Positions 1 through 13,300 of a stretch of 64,000 nt of DNA are shown piece after piece (the stretch's first letter is position 1; each line of letters opens with the position of its first letter). The position numbers and the translations under genes were made by a program. Source of the stretch: Branchiostoma floridae (taxonomy: Eukaryota; Chordata; Leptocardii; Amphioxiformes; Branchiostomatidae); the NCBI RefSeq assembly GCF_000003815.2, contig NC_049988.1, forward strand, positions 15,199,335 through 15,263,334. Reading direction: 5' to 3'. Below the pieces are notes generated by a model. It did no database searches. It saw only the letters and a list, made by a program, of their open reading frames with translations, and was not told the origin of the DNA.

Positions 1-3000
1 TTAACTGAACTGTGCTGTTATCCGTTGTGCAATTTACTGACGTCTACTGTACATGTGTAATAGGAACATTTTGAGTGTCAAATTACATGTAAGTACATGT
101 ATATGTCTAGGCAGAATTCACGTACAAAAATCATTACACTATAAGTTGTTCTTTCCTAGATAGACGCATCTGCAAATAACAATCGACTATTTCCTTGTCG
201 AAGTTTTTAATACGGTGAAATATTCACCTACTGATATCTTTTCCTTGAAGTCCGGATATGGCGGAGACCGCAATACATGTATGTCTACAGTCAATTTGCT
301 GACACACCTTATTAATTGTTTTACGGGGTCGGTTTGCGGTCAGAGTCCTGTCAGATCGACGGTTCTTACCTTTGACCTTGTTATGACGTCATTGTTGTAC
401 AGGTGTAACCACCTTCTTGGAAAGCCTCCAAAACTGGTAAATGATTATGTCGTTGTGCAGCTACCAGGTAACAGGTATAAAAATGCCCAAACAAACAGGA
501 TAAAGTCGATAAAGATTATAATTGATAGAGAGGATAGAAATTACTGACAAAGATAGAAGTAATATACAAATACCGTTATTGGATATGGGGGCGGGAATGG
601 CTTCTCCTCTTAAACCGGTAACTACCTTCATGTAAGACCAACTGGATAAAGTCAATAAATGAGAGCAAAAACTGTAATTGATAGAAAATATAGAAATTAT
701 GGAGGTAGAAGTAAGATGCAGATACCGTATTGGATATGGGATAAAACGACCTGTTCTCCTAAACCTGTAATGTTGTGTCTGACTGTAACGTTAAGGATGA
801 ATTTTTGAGTAGGGGAAAATTATGAGCAAATGTTACTAGTCTAAAACCGTCTTTGTGATCTCAGCACCATATAATTCTAAATAGTGTGCATTTTTGCCTG
901 AAATAATATGCTTACCATTATACAATATGCTTACATTTCGTAAGCGAAGGTTTTGCAGAAATGGCCCCAGCTTCTTACTTACGTCTTAAGAGCAGATACA
1001 CATCTTAAGGGTTAACATCACTTTTCTTCAAGGTGTTCTGGGAATACTGATAAACGCATAATAAATGAGGTTGGCCATTTCCCAGTCTGTGTGACGTCAT
1101 CTGATCAATAACCAAGTGGCCCGCCAAATATGTTTGATTACCGGGGATAGACCACTAATTGCTAAGGCTGTCAGATTGGGGATTAATCACTAACTGCTCA
1201 AGACTGGTGTGATAGACCACTTGTGATTGTGTATAATATGGCCATCTATTATGTAGATTAGTACTATACTCATAGTTTCTACTACGCCCCTCCCCGTTCT
1301 TTCTAAGACTCATTTTGTGTTTGATTACATACAGTATTGTCCCCTTGAAAATATATCAGAACCATACCTCTAAATTCGCTAATGGAATAGCCCTATCTAG
1401 TAACTAAATTAGTCCCAGGACTGGAAAGTCTGGTAAGTGTAGGTCAGGGGTTACACCTATCCGTATGCAAATTAGCACATGATAGACTGGAATTCAGACT
1501 AGTTCTAGGGTTTATACAGGTCAGGTCTTCGACTCCAGCGCTTACATACCCCGGAGAAATTTTAGTGCCCCCACCCCCTGAATAAGACCATTGAACTGAC
1601 AGGACGGCAAAGGTCACCGGGGTGGTCCAGTTCACCAGGCGGGAATAGAAGTTACCACCGCCGAGGAAATAGCATACAACCCTTGGAGCTACTGTTGAGC
1701 GAGGCTACCACATACGTGTGTGTAGGTGGGGACTTCACCCAAAGATTCCACCACCGGAAGTCACTGCCTGTCGATAATATGTTTGCTTGTTTTGTAACGT
1801 GGTAAAGCAGGGAAGGCAGGCGAGCTTCCGGCCACGAGACCCTGTTCCCCATTGGAGAGAGAGACTGGCTTGTCCATTGATCGATTTCTTGTCAGTCTGT
1901 CAATTTTTACCGGGAAAGGTCGTACGACGTGCGGCGACGCTTTCGGAGAAGGGTTGTCGTAGCGCAGATATGTACTCTACACCAGGGTCGTTCAGCAGTC
2001 ACAATTGGCCAAGCTCCACGGGAGTCAAGTTCGTCGACTGAGTTCGCGGTGAGTGCCGTTTTGTTGGCTAGTTCACATGTTTTCAACATACCTCAACCGT
2101 ACACTTCCTGATGTAATCTGCTGTGACGGTCCCCTCGTGGCGTGATTCACCCTTCTCTCCTGTGTTTTCCAGCGGATACAGGGCATTTCTGTGTTGTTAT
2201 AGGGGTGAGAGTCATGGTTGTGGTTTTCAGGAGCGCCCTGCCTAAAAGTGTTTGTGTTTGTTCAAATGAAGCTTTGTGTTTGTTATGTCCACAAATGTTA
2301 CAGTAATTTTACCGTAGCCGTAACATATTATATACGTAACCCAATGATATGATGGTAGACTTCCCTCTTCTTGTATGAACTTGTACATGCTATAACGTTA
2401 CTATCGTACAAATGTGTTGGTTTGAACACTGTCGTTACTTGAGTCGGCGCCATGAAACTGGGCAATGCTCACTTCTAGGCCTTTGGTATGCTCTTAACCT
2501 TGAAATAAACACCACTCACACTTTTAGTCAACCTGACTCGGTCCTAATGGTTTCTAATGGATCCCCGGTGTGGCTTCAGAGGAAGTGGGACCTACTCCGT
2601 CCAAATTTCCATAGTTATGGGAAAGGAAAATGTGTTTTGCGTTCACCTGTTCTGTTCTATATAACCGTTCATGGAGTCGAAAAGTATTATATTGCGTTAA
2701 ATGCACTATTGATCTAAATAAAATCAATTTGATTTTGGGGCTGCGTATTATTGCAACTGAAAGAGAGCTGTCACTGTGATGTTTGACTCGACGCCAGACA
2801 TCAATTTGTAGTTGAAGGCATCTCTTAGAAATTCCTTCAATTTTGCGTCCTAAAACTGAGCAAAGTGACTGGCTATATAACCACATGCGTTAGTTGCTCC
2901 ATTAAAACTTACTTCAACGCTGAACCTATTGAGAAACAGGTCATTTCTATTCATTACTAGTATGCTGCCAACCATCCCCCCCCCCCAAAAAAAAAACACA

Positions 3001-4150
3001 CACACCATTTACCATGTGAAACTTGGCAGGCATTCATGTACAGCAAGTGTACTCGCGTAATGGACCCTCAAGGACTGTACAACTTTGCATGACGTCTCAA
3101 TGGCCTGTTAATTTAACCAGATGAACCATTGAACTGCTGACTGTACAAATTTGCTGACCGTACAAATGCCAAAAATGAAGCTTTCTTGCTGCTGCTATAG
3201 CTATAATGTATAAGCAAGAAATTGAAAATGTCTACGAGGTAAATCGGGGATAAATACAATGTATTCTGGATGTTCAAAAGTATCAAAACACCTTTGAACA
3301 AAAAATCACGTTTGATTATGTATCGACCTCTAAAATTGGGACACGGGTGGTATATCTAACCTCCCTGTTACCAAAGATATGGATCTACTTGACGTATATA
3401 GGGTCATAAATTATATATTCCTTCCAAGTCCCTAATGACCGTGTGTTTTACACGCTGGAAGGTAACCAAATCACCAACCAATATGTTTCTGTGAGGATTG
3501 ATCGCCTTTTCTTTCTGGGCCAAGGTGAGAAGGTCGGTCGAACCGCACGTTTGAATGGTAACAGGTTTATTTTGAATTCACATCCAAATGGATGGAATGC
3601 GGCGCCGTTGGTTCCTAACAAAGAGCTCAGGATATCCGATACTTATGAACTTGAATAAAAGGGGACTCAAAGGGTCGGAGACTGGTATTACAGTTGTGCA
3701 ATCAAGCAGAGAAATGTCTGTTATCTGTTACTTGGTGGTATTTCGGTTATTGTGATAGCTAAACCCCCATCCCCTTTGAAATCTTCAAACTGTCGTTGAC
3801 AAAAAGACCAAACAGGTGCAGTACAGGGCTAGGGGCCGGATACGTTTGAATGTGGGGAGGGGGGTTCTGCTTGGAGAATAGTTGCATTGGAGGTTCCTTC
3901 GTCAGTGCTGTAAAAACAAACGTAATATCTCAACTCTACTTGTCTGTCAGGATTTACATTGTTTTCTGATATATTTACCTTTGACCTTTCAAGGTGAATT
4001 TCGGCGGCCGCCATTTTGTTTACAGCATTGTTATGTTTTATGACCATCGATCCTACAATGTTCTATTAATAAATATGCTTTGAACATGTACCGTCGCTGG
4101 TACAATCGTTATGTATTTACAAACTCATACTCGTTTCGTTCACTGACTAG
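1..4150. other. Intergenic stretch, no gene recognised
   Basis: The open frames here are short, lie on both strands and resemble no protein I know. Contents worth noting are a direct duplication near 498-770 and a C-run, A-run and CA-run at about 2977-3004. Confidence 0.5.
498..770. repeat. Two-copy direct duplication, period about 146 bp
   Basis: The block beginning GGATAAAGTC at 498 recurs at 644. Both copies continue through a similar order of words (ATTGATAGA, AGAAATTA, AGATAGAAGTAA or GGTAGAAGTAAG, CAGATACCGT or CAAATACCGT, TTGGATATGGG). The copies have diverged by substitutions and small indels. No coding potential is apparent. Confidence 0.7.
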
Positions 4151-4189
4151 AACGATTTCATACCCATAAAGAATAGTTCAGTAACCCCA

Positions 4190-4345
4190 TATTGGTAAGA
4201 CACACCTAGATTTAGAGCCAAGAGGCCCGGGTTCTGATCCCACTATTGTGTCTGCTTGTCGGTAAGACGCAGGTAACATTCTTCGTCACACACTTTTCTA
4301 TTCAATGGGAATGTTTGTCGTCTTGAGACAGGTGTACAAGCTTGT
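4190..4345 (+). mobile_element. Degraded tRNA-derived SINE (tentative)
   Basis: A B-box-like word GGTTCTGATCC at about 4229 follows a tRNA-like stretch. Downstream is a non-tRNA body (CTTCGTCACACAC, CTTGAGACAGGTG) of the kind that follows tRNA-like heads in marine invertebrate SINEs. The A box is poor and no target duplication was seen. Confidence 0.35.
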
Positions 4346-4449
4346 CTCTGGGTTTATTCTAAACAACAGGAAGAGATAATAAACATCAGCTGTTCCCGCT
4401 TGTTAATTTCAGAGTGATGACAACGTCCATGGCATCCACCAGGGACACT

Positions 4450-5045
4450 GATAATAACAATCTTTATTGACAACGACAAAAGTACAGCGACTTTCGTAAG
4501 GTCTACATGAATAACAACTACTTACAGTACAACTAAACACATATATATGGATATCTAACGTTATAGGTATGGATACATCAACATAAAGGGTCTAGCATGT
4601 CATTTACACTATTGGTTCTACGGTATAAACAATCGTGAATATATTTGCCTACTTGTACACAATGTGGATTTTCGCCTCCCAGAATGTACTTGAATTTATT
4701 TATCGAACAGAGAGTAGCAAAGTCTTTAGAGCGAGCGGAAAGTAATGTGAACAGCTCTGTGCGTTTGTCATCATATAGAGAACAATCCATAACAAAGTGA
4801 CGTTCGTCTTCGATCTCATTTGGGCAGAATGGACAAAACCTCTGGTCACGGGGAATTTTAGAATATCTTCCGGCTTCTATATTTAGATATGCTTCGAGAT
4901 ATCTAAAAAAATATTTTAACTTGTGTTGAATATGATGTGAAACACGTAGAGCCCAACTCTTGGTTATTTTTAGCTCTTTTGGAACAGGCACAAGACTTCT
5001 GTCACTTGCCAACCCCCTTAGAATAAACAGGAGCAGCGCAAGTCT
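4450..5045 (-). mobile_element. 5'-truncated LINE, 3' end of reverse-transcriptase ORF
   Basis: The minus strand has an open frame from 5012 to 4578. It reads as the C-terminal tail of a non-LTR retrotransposon polyprotein: an AGRYSKIPRDQRFCPFCPNE segment, then EDERHFVMDC, then SLYDDKR. This is the Cys/His knuckle region that follows the reverse transcriptase in several LINE clades. Upstream on the minus strand the frame is lost within about 30 bp, as expected from incomplete reverse transcription. Only the last 140 or so codons remain, so the copy cannot be autonomous. The clade was not determined. Confidence 0.75.
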
Positions 5046-7049
5046 ACCTCACCTCATAAATTCCCATGTCCAAATAAACTGTTACGACAAAAGCAACAAT
5101 CAGCCATGTCAACTATTAATAGCAATACTGAATGAATGAAGACCTTTACTGTAAATGTCCCACTGGCTAAGCACAGGTCACATGTTAACAATCATGTACA
5201 TATTTGTATACATATAAACGTCTAGTGTACTCAATTCTTCTAGCTTCATGAATATATAATACTACTGTGCGTTCTAGCTAGTTGAAGTAGCAATAAACTT
5301 TTGTGGAATTTGCGGATTCTTTATTAGACAGCCCATTCGAAGTCGACAACAACATGTTAAAAAGCGACCTGTATCTTCCTGCAAGTAACAAATACATAAT
5401 ATTAATATGGTGTCCACGATATGAAAAAAACAACATTACCAATATGACAATGAATAATTCTTTTATTTATTTTTCTTGGAGACGGTTAGTCGTCCCTTCA
5501 ATCGTGTGACCAATGATAATTCTATTAACATCAATATGAAGAAAAATGATGGTGATATTGCCATTTGTTGGCAACTGTACTTTGTATACTAGATAACGTA
5601 AAGCTTTGAGCATACAGTCTAACTTACAAATGTAGGTCAACCGTCATGATGGCTTTGATGAAACATAATTTACGAGATGAAAGTATCGCACTGGTTAGAA
5701 ACAAATGTCTCATGTAGGGCATCTTACAGCCTTATGTAGCACTTAGGTCAATGAATTTTGAAAGCTGACGGTGTTTGAAACGCCGCTGTTTTAGTGCAAC
5801 CATGTGTTGAATGATGAGACACTAGCGCATGACCCATACCACACTCCGATAATCACTTCCCTGCGGCTAACTTGTGCCCGAGTACCCCAAATAAACAACA
5901 GCGATCAACTGCCTATTTTCTATTGATACTACAACCTTCATAGAAACGCCGCTAAACCCACCAGCCAACTTATCAACAAACAGCTTATTTACTGACGAGT
6001 CTTTACGTAACGTGCGTTTGTTTATTTATTTGCCTGTTTATTTGTTCGTGTGTTTGTTGTTTGTTTGCAAATTTTCATATGTTTTGATAAGGACTTAAGA
6101 CTAAGGCACAAATTTCAAAGAAAACTTCGAATGCAGCGCTAGACCCGAAAATTCAGTGCTTTTGAAGTTATGCTATCACTCTCCCTGTAATGTCCGTGCC
6201 ACCGATTACAAAGATGACTCAGGTTCAAACGATGACCCAGTAACCCCAGGAAAACCTCAGGGAACCATACAAGATTTGCCCCGGAAAATATGTATCTTGC
6301 TGTCATCACTACTTGTACATCGATGAATAATTTAACTCTGACGCGTGATAATTGAGATAATTAGTCTGCAGGCCGATGACCCGGTGTTTTATACAGCACT
6401 CTGTGGAATTGGGAATCGATGGATGGATGGGTGGGTGGATGGGTGTGATAAAATCATGCAGGGCTGTGCTGCGTAGAAACGCGATCGAACGGAGATATGT
6501 CGACTTTTATGGCACGCTCTTGCCCCAGGGGTTATTACAAGGGAAAAAATATGTACAGTGTGCAAACTTGTGCATGGTTTTGCATTAATAATTTGCTCCT
6601 AATACCGGAAGAGGTTGCAGAATCCCAATCCAAAGCATTTGTAAGCATACATGATTAACTTGTTATACAATTTCTGAGCATTGTGATCACGTGATACTTA
6701 ACTAGAGGAAAGACAAACGTGGTAAATGACTGGCACCTTTTCCCATTTAGTTTCTCATTGTAATTTGCTATGCCTTATTTCAGTATCGGGTGTGGACGGA
6801 TACGATGGTTTATTCACATTGTTGCTTTGATGCATTATGTTATTTGGACCATTACATTTTGTACCTGTTTGCCCTATCCTGTCTGTGAGACCTGACTCTT
6901 TAGACTGTCAGTTTAGATTCTAAGACAATGCCTTGATGAGAACCAGATAAAACGTGAGTTCTACATCTGGGCCAACTTTCCTTTAAGATTCTCAGAAGAT
7001 GTGTACGTCTTTGTGCTTCTATATTTAGGTCTACACCCTAAGTCAAGGT
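5046..7049. other. Intergenic stretch, simple repeats only
   Basis: A GAATGAATGAAGACCTTTA-type word at about 5131 resembles the 3' tail of a LINE. There are low-complexity TTTG/TTTA runs at about 6010-6070 and a GGAT/GGGT simple repeat at about 6418-6447. No supported gene was found. Confidence 0.45.
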
Positions 7050-7780
7050 CGTGCTTGAAGGGGGAACGGGGGGGGGGGTCAGATGATCAAATTGTGAGAA
7101 ACTTTCCATTCATCCTTCATCAGAAGTTAATACATCAACAGCAAGGGCAGCTATGCATCCCTAAGAACGTTTTAGATCGTGAGCAAACTGCCAACAGGTT
7201 AATTTTGTCGTCTTCTGGGATCGCCCGTTGACACAGTTCCCGTATGTCAGGGACACGATTGAAGGAGGGGGGGTCAAATTGTTAGACACTTTCCATTCAT
7301 CCTTCATCAGAAGTTAATACATAAACAACAAGAGCAGTTACGTACTTCTAAGAACGCTCTGCAACGTGAGCAAACTGCCAACAGGTTAATTTTGTCGTCT
7401 TCTGGGGTTGCTCACTTGCATGAAATGAAGGGGGGGTGATCAAATTGTGAAACACTTTCCATTCATCCTTCACCAGAAGTTGATACATAAACAGCAAGGG
7501 CAGCTATGCACCTCTAGAAAGGTTCTCAATCGTGAGCAAACTGCCAACAGGTTAATTTTGTCGTCTTCTGGGATCGCTCGTTGACACAGTTCCCATATGT
7601 CCAGGACTCGATTGAAGGAGGGGGGCAGATCAACTTGTGAGGCACTTTTCTTTCCTTCACCAGAAATTAATACATAAACAGTAAGGGCAGCTATGCACCT
7701 CTAAGAACGTTCTAGATCGTGATCAAACTGCCAACAGGTTAATTTTGTCGTCCTCTGGGATCGCTCGTTGACGCAGTAAG
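7050..7780. repeat. Minisatellite, four units of about 166-200 bp
   Basis: Four tandem units each contain a G-run, a CACTTTCCATTCATCCTTCA-like word, CAGCTATGCA and the block GTGAGCAAACTGCCAACAGG. That block falls at about 7180, 7366, 7532 and 7718, giving spacings of 186, 166 and 186 bp. The junction between units 2 and 3 (ACTTGCATGAAATGAAGG) lacks the segment GACACAGTTCCC...GACTCGATTG, which is present after units 1 and 3. This explains the shorter middle spacing. A 76-codon frame across unit 1 looks incidental. Confidence 0.85.
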
Positions 7781-10137
7781 ACTTGATTAGGCAATCACCG
7801 AAGCGCGAGGCAAGTGTATTAGCGTCGCTACAGCCCTCTCCTGACCCGTATGGCACGTATTAGGGTCATCCGGAGCACAACACGACTTGCTAACGATGGA
7901 AGGGTTAACTCTAAAGTGTTGGAGTCTCTTAACTTAAGGAAGTTTCTAATGCTTCCAAGGTCAAACAAACAACACGTCGTTACGGTGCGTGAACATGACT
8001 AGAAGAAGTCTTACTATTGACTTGAAAGTTATAATCTATACATAGACAGCGTTTGACGGGATTCCAAGCACGTTATGATCGAGAGTTTTTTATCGGAATT
8101 TTCATTAGAGTTGTTATCAGGTATGATATATGCTGGAAAAAAATCATCAGCACAGCTGCGTAGCTTTCAGCCATGATTATATTCTGATGATGAAACGTCA
8201 TTTCCTACCAATAAGTACGTGTATGATTCATAATTGATTAAGTTCTGTCAAGGGTAACATAAAACATCGCGATCTGTGAAGATTATCAGGTAATCTTTGT
8301 GAACTAGACGGGTTTTCCTTGTTTGCTCGTTTGCCACCCCAACCCCCACCCCCACACACAAGCAAAGCCCAAATCCTCCATTTTTCATCGAGGTAATAAT
8401 ACACATAGCTTACCATTGCATACTTTTATTGCATGCTATAATGTTAAATATCCTGAGATGAGGGTGCATTATCTCTACAGAGTTAATCCCAGGGTTTTCA
8501 GAGATAATCTTTATCTCAGCAAAGATAATCCCTACAGGCCCTATTGGTCATTCCGCGCTGCCCCGACCCTGGTTGTCAGGACTGGCCGGAACATGTTATC
8601 TTTGTTTCTTCATTCCTACCCACAAATAGCACGATGTACCATAGCCTCCGTGGCAGGCTCTCTGGGCCGACCGGAAGTACAGGCGACCCAGTACAAAAAA
8701 GAAATGGCCAGCCAATTTGTATTATGAGACACAAAAAGACAAAAAAGACCTAGAGAGCCTGCTATAGCAGCTATATGTACCCATAGACCCTTACCCGAGT
8801 TTTCGAAGGTGATTAGTCAGTATGTTGTATCACAATATCCTCAAGTATGTTTACAAAATCCACACAAACGCGTCCATAAAGTACGTGACTCATTTGAGAT
8901 CTTAGTACGCAGCGAACCGTGTAATTACAATAACATCAATTAGATTATTAGAAGAAGTATATACATATCATTAACCAATGCGCGTAATTGCTATTTTCGA
9001 ACATTGACATTTACACTACTATCTCATAAAACTAGTTGGCATACGTACAACACGATTTTTTCGTGTGTGTGTGTTGTTGTTTTTTTTGTGACAGATACAT
9101 GTAACGAAAGAACTGACACATGAAATTTTAAGAATCTGTTGGCTGACCCTCAAGTGGATTTCGTGACAGAAATCCCGATATCAATACCTTAGAGGCGAGC
9201 ACCTCTGGTTAGGGTCACGAGTCCGCATTCTTTGGTATGCTTCATACGAAAACTTACTCTTCCTACGAGGATTGTAGAGATCAAACATTGATACAGCATG
9301 TAGCATTGGGTCTTTATCAATCAACAATCCCCTACGCGTATGCAGAGTCGGCCATGGCCACCAGCCATTACATTGGGCGTTAAGTCGAGTCAGCTCAAAA
9401 CAGCATACTGTAATCAGCATACTGCTCGAGAGCATTGGCATGCATAGCTAGATTGTTTTAACTGTTAGTCATAAAATTAGATTAGTTATTTAACATTTCA
9501 AATAGTTCAAGTGCCATGTATGTACTAGCTGCCATACGCTGCACCTGTTACAATTGTCATGCAATAAAGTTCTTCTTCATAAAGATGAGGGTGTCCTGGT
9601 TATTCACGAGTTTGTCTTATTTAAGACAAGCCAGTAAGTGTTAATAGAGGAAAACTTTAACGGCAATTCACTGATTGATTGATAGCTGTGTAGATGCCAA
9701 GCCCTCAAGGGAGAGAAACTCGACCTGATAGAGCATAGTCGACTGAGACCTAATATGGCTACAGAACGTCTCTACATTGGAAAATTGGTATATCTTTGAC
9801 GTATGGAGTACTTATCGGGTAATGTCTTACTACATACATGCAGAGGTCATTGATTTTACCCTACATCTGATTCAATTTACCAGCTGGCACACCTCGGAAG
9901 AGGATCACTTTCAAGTCGAAATGATTTATCTTCCTCTCGCTATCTGTCCGCATTGTCAATTTCTCCATCAGGGAAAGTAGCAGTCATCTTGTCACATTAC
10001 TCCCATGCAATTTCCTGTCTTTAACAGGTCTCAAATGACTAGTCATTGAAAGGAAGCACAGTATATGTAACGAAGCTGGTAATTATGTATAATTTAGTGT
10101 TGATCAGGTCTCTGCGTTGCGTTGAGGGGTTGTTCAG
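7781..10137. other. Intergenic stretch with one small hairpin element
   Basis: Apart from the hairpin at 8641-8774 and a GT-rich run at about 9063-9085, nothing is supported. The open frames at 8323-8753 and 9181-9441 overlap frames on other strands and match no family I know. Confidence 0.4.
8641..8774. mobile_element. Small palindromic MITE-like element
   Basis: The left arm TGGCAGGCTCTCTGGG and right arm CTAGAGAGCCTGCTATAG are inverted copies separated by about 80 bp of A-rich sequence. The outer parts (ATAGCCTCC on the left, GCAGCTATA on the right) pair imperfectly. No coding capacity. Confidence 0.5.
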
Positions 10138-10317
10138 TAATCTCCAAGCAGATCCTACGGTAACATAAGATAGTATCAAAAGCTGGCAGAGGAGTGAAGG
10201 GGTGTGTATGCGACCGGAGGTCTTGCTCTTGTGCCTGTCTGACTCCCTTTTGCCGGCCATACTCCTTGGTCAGCTTTGATACTATCTTATGGCACCGTAG
10301 GATCTGCTTGGAGATTA
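10138..10317. mobile_element. Palindromic MITE, TIR starts TAATCTCCAAGCAGATCC
   Basis: A 46-47 bp left arm (10138-10184) and right arm (10272-10317) are inverted copies with only a few mismatches. Both contain TCTCCAAGCAGATCCTACGG and TAAGATAGTATCAAA. The core between them is about 87 bp. The end sequence TCTCCAAGCAGA also begins the arms of the palindrome at 27822, so the two may be related families. Confidence 0.8.
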
Positions 10318-13300
10318 GTTATTCAGGTTTGGGTCGATTCTTTGGCCGCTGTCTTCCCCATTGGGAGAGATGTGCATCTGGCCTACCAAGAAAAGATATG
10401 CGTCTGTTATGAATTTTTAGTGCAAAGTAATGGAACAGTTGCAAAATGAGAAAAAACAATAAGTTTTACATTTGTAGGCTTATTAGCTGCAAATTGATTA
10501 AACGAAAGCTTGAATATTGTTGGGTTTTTTTACAAATGAATGTAGACAAAGTCTGTGTTGCATCATCATATAGAGTACAACATAATAGTATTAGTGTGAT
10601 GAAACCCTTTCTTTATAATGAAACTCATAGGTATTGCTATTAGTTTGAGTGGGTAAAGTTGTGCTTGAAACAATTGGCAAGTCACCCTGAATATTCCTAT
10701 AAAGATATTACGAGGAGTGGAAAAGTGTTGGTACACATCCTACCAAGGCACATGATCCTCACTGAAAAGCTAGATGCATAACATCAAACACATATACAAT
10801 TTCAACCCATGTTACTTGTCCTTATTGTTCGTTTTATATGTCTGATTGCATTCCAATCCCTGGAATCTATCATAACCAGAAAGCCACCTATGAATAACGG
10901 TGTATGTCTAGGTCGGAATAGAATCTCGGCTTTGGGGCTTACATTTTGACAGGTGAAAGATGTAACTCAGAAATTGCTAAACATTACGGTATGAAATCCG
11001 AGAGAAAGCGTAATATTGTCAAAACTTTATTGCGTATATGAATATTTGTAAAAACAATAATAACCTTGTCAAGGTTTGACACGATGAAAAATGACATTTC
11101 ATCATCCTTATGCAATATCTTAGAATGTACGCTATTCTTAGGTAAAACTATACCGAAAATAAAAGTTCATCTCGAATTCCGGACTTAAAAAACTGTACTT
11201 ATCAGCCATCGACGTTATAGTCGCAATTGATAAATATTATACTCTATATGTTTGATATTTCGATGTCTTATTATCACGTTTCATAAGCACTTTAATGTTC
11301 TGTATTTAATAAAAACAACTCTGAAAATGTAGATCACACCAAATCACTTTAATAAAAACTTTTTTTTTATTTTCTTCATAAGTATATATTTACCTAACCT
11401 TGATACTCTCCCGGAAGTGACCCTGAAAATTGGATTGTTCTTCCGTGAAAATTTCGGTACCGCAGGGACCGCAAGTTGATTGTCATGGGCGACTGCCAAA
11501 TGGAAAACCTTTGATTCAATTAACTTATACCAGACTGGGTGGTCGTTGTAGAATTCCAAGAAGTGTATGTTTTCAAAGTTGAAAATGAAATGAAATTGCC
11601 CCTGTTCTTTCATTTTACACAACCAAAGCAAGCGTTGTCCGGAATTTTATTACAAATCAATGGCTTCTTTCCTTGATCTAATACTCTTTCTGAGTCTTTC
11701 ATGTAGTTTACTTTCCTCGCTCTCTATACATCAAATACATTAAAGTAACTTCGCACTGTTATACCGGATACTTCAGAGGTAGTGATTTAATATAACGTAA
11801 GGTCAGTATTAAGACCCTACTATTGTACAACAAGTCGCTACCATATGGTGTCCCCCATTATCTGCTAAATAAATGGCACCGACGCTCATAAAGACACTTT
11901 ACTGGAGAATAGCATATTGATTTTGATATGAAATTTGGCACGTAGACAAGCCATACAAAGTATGGAATATAGGTTTCTGAGAAAGAAGAATGTGCATATA
12001 TCCTGTAAGGTACTTTCCTGGAAATCATTTTGGAAGAAAGAAAAGTGTCCATCCCAAGAAAGTTCATTCATTGCAACATTGTATGTTAACTATGCGAGTG
12101 ATAGGCTTGAATATTGAGCCATCATTACAATATATAATGCACGTCTTGAGTTATTCTCTTCCAACGATCTGTCAAGCAAAACCTGCCCCTGAAGTTCCAA
12201 GAAAGCCGTTAGGGGGACAAAACCTACATCACTCATGGTCAGTCTCAAGAGTTGCCTGCAACTCAGAAAATGACGCTAGACGCTAAATATCAAAATTGGA
12301 AGTTACGATGTCGTACCTTAGAAAACCGTCAGGGTGCCCGTTATCGAATTTGACATTCGTTTCACATTTACCAACTATCATAAGGATCCTTCCATAGCTT
12401 CTCGGTGTATGCTGCGGCAGTGCCTGAAACAGACAGACACATTAAAAAAGTAACTAGTGCCACACTTTATTAGCCCTGGCTTTGACATTGTTTTACACGC
12501 CATATGTATCATGAGGGACAAAATATTAAACTATTCATTACCACTATTATACTTTACCTCGCGTGACAAATACCAGGTGTAGTTTTCCTATCTATGACGT
12601 CATCAAGTTCAAACTAATTTCCCATCATCCTCACATTACTCTGATTAAATGCCAAAGTCATTACCGCTTTATAATAGAAACTGAACAAATCCTCAATAAA
12701 TCATACCGTTTTTCTCCTTTCTATTTCCGCCTCTTTCGGCTTGTTTGCCTTTTGATGATAAGAAAGTGCTGGAGTATAAAATGCTGGCCTGGCGGTTTGT
12801 CATTTCTATTGTAATTTCATAGCCCAGTGGTCAACAGCAATAAACTCCCACAAGGTCAGGTCTATATAAATGCCGCGAACCGTGCCTCCCTGTAGACTTC
12901 TCAATAACTGTCGTAAAATATAAATGTGACTGTCAAGTAGTCTACGTTTGAGCGTTATTGCGCCATAAAGCTGACGAAGTGACTCAATCTAAGCAGAAGT
13001 TTGAGTCAATTGACGAATACCCATTGCAACCAGGAACGACAGCTTATGCTACCCTCTGCACATGCGCACTACACAATAATTCGTACGAACACAAAAAGCA
13101 CTTCAAAGTATCCAAATTTCCACATAACCTTGTCAGAGAATTGTAAAGTTAACCAGAACTATTGTAATCCAAGTGTCCTGTGGGGTTTATATCACTACAA
13201 TCACTCGTCTTTCAAGGGCTGAAACCAAGGGCAAGTCGATGATTATCGTTCCATTGAGACGTCAATCAAACTGTTGCCCGCGGATTTCTGTCCCATAGAG

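Noticed and set aside
1444-2111. Cluster of overlapping frames on both strands
   Set aside because: All are short, mutually antisense, without motifs or plausible splice connections.
3443-3658. 71-codon frame with tidy composition
   Set aside because: No motif, no homologue known to me and no flanking exons.
7050-7780. Regularly spaced repeats suggesting a CRISPR array
   Set aside because: Units are over 160 bp with no short conserved repeat and unique spacer pattern, no cas genes are present, and the genome is eukaryotic.
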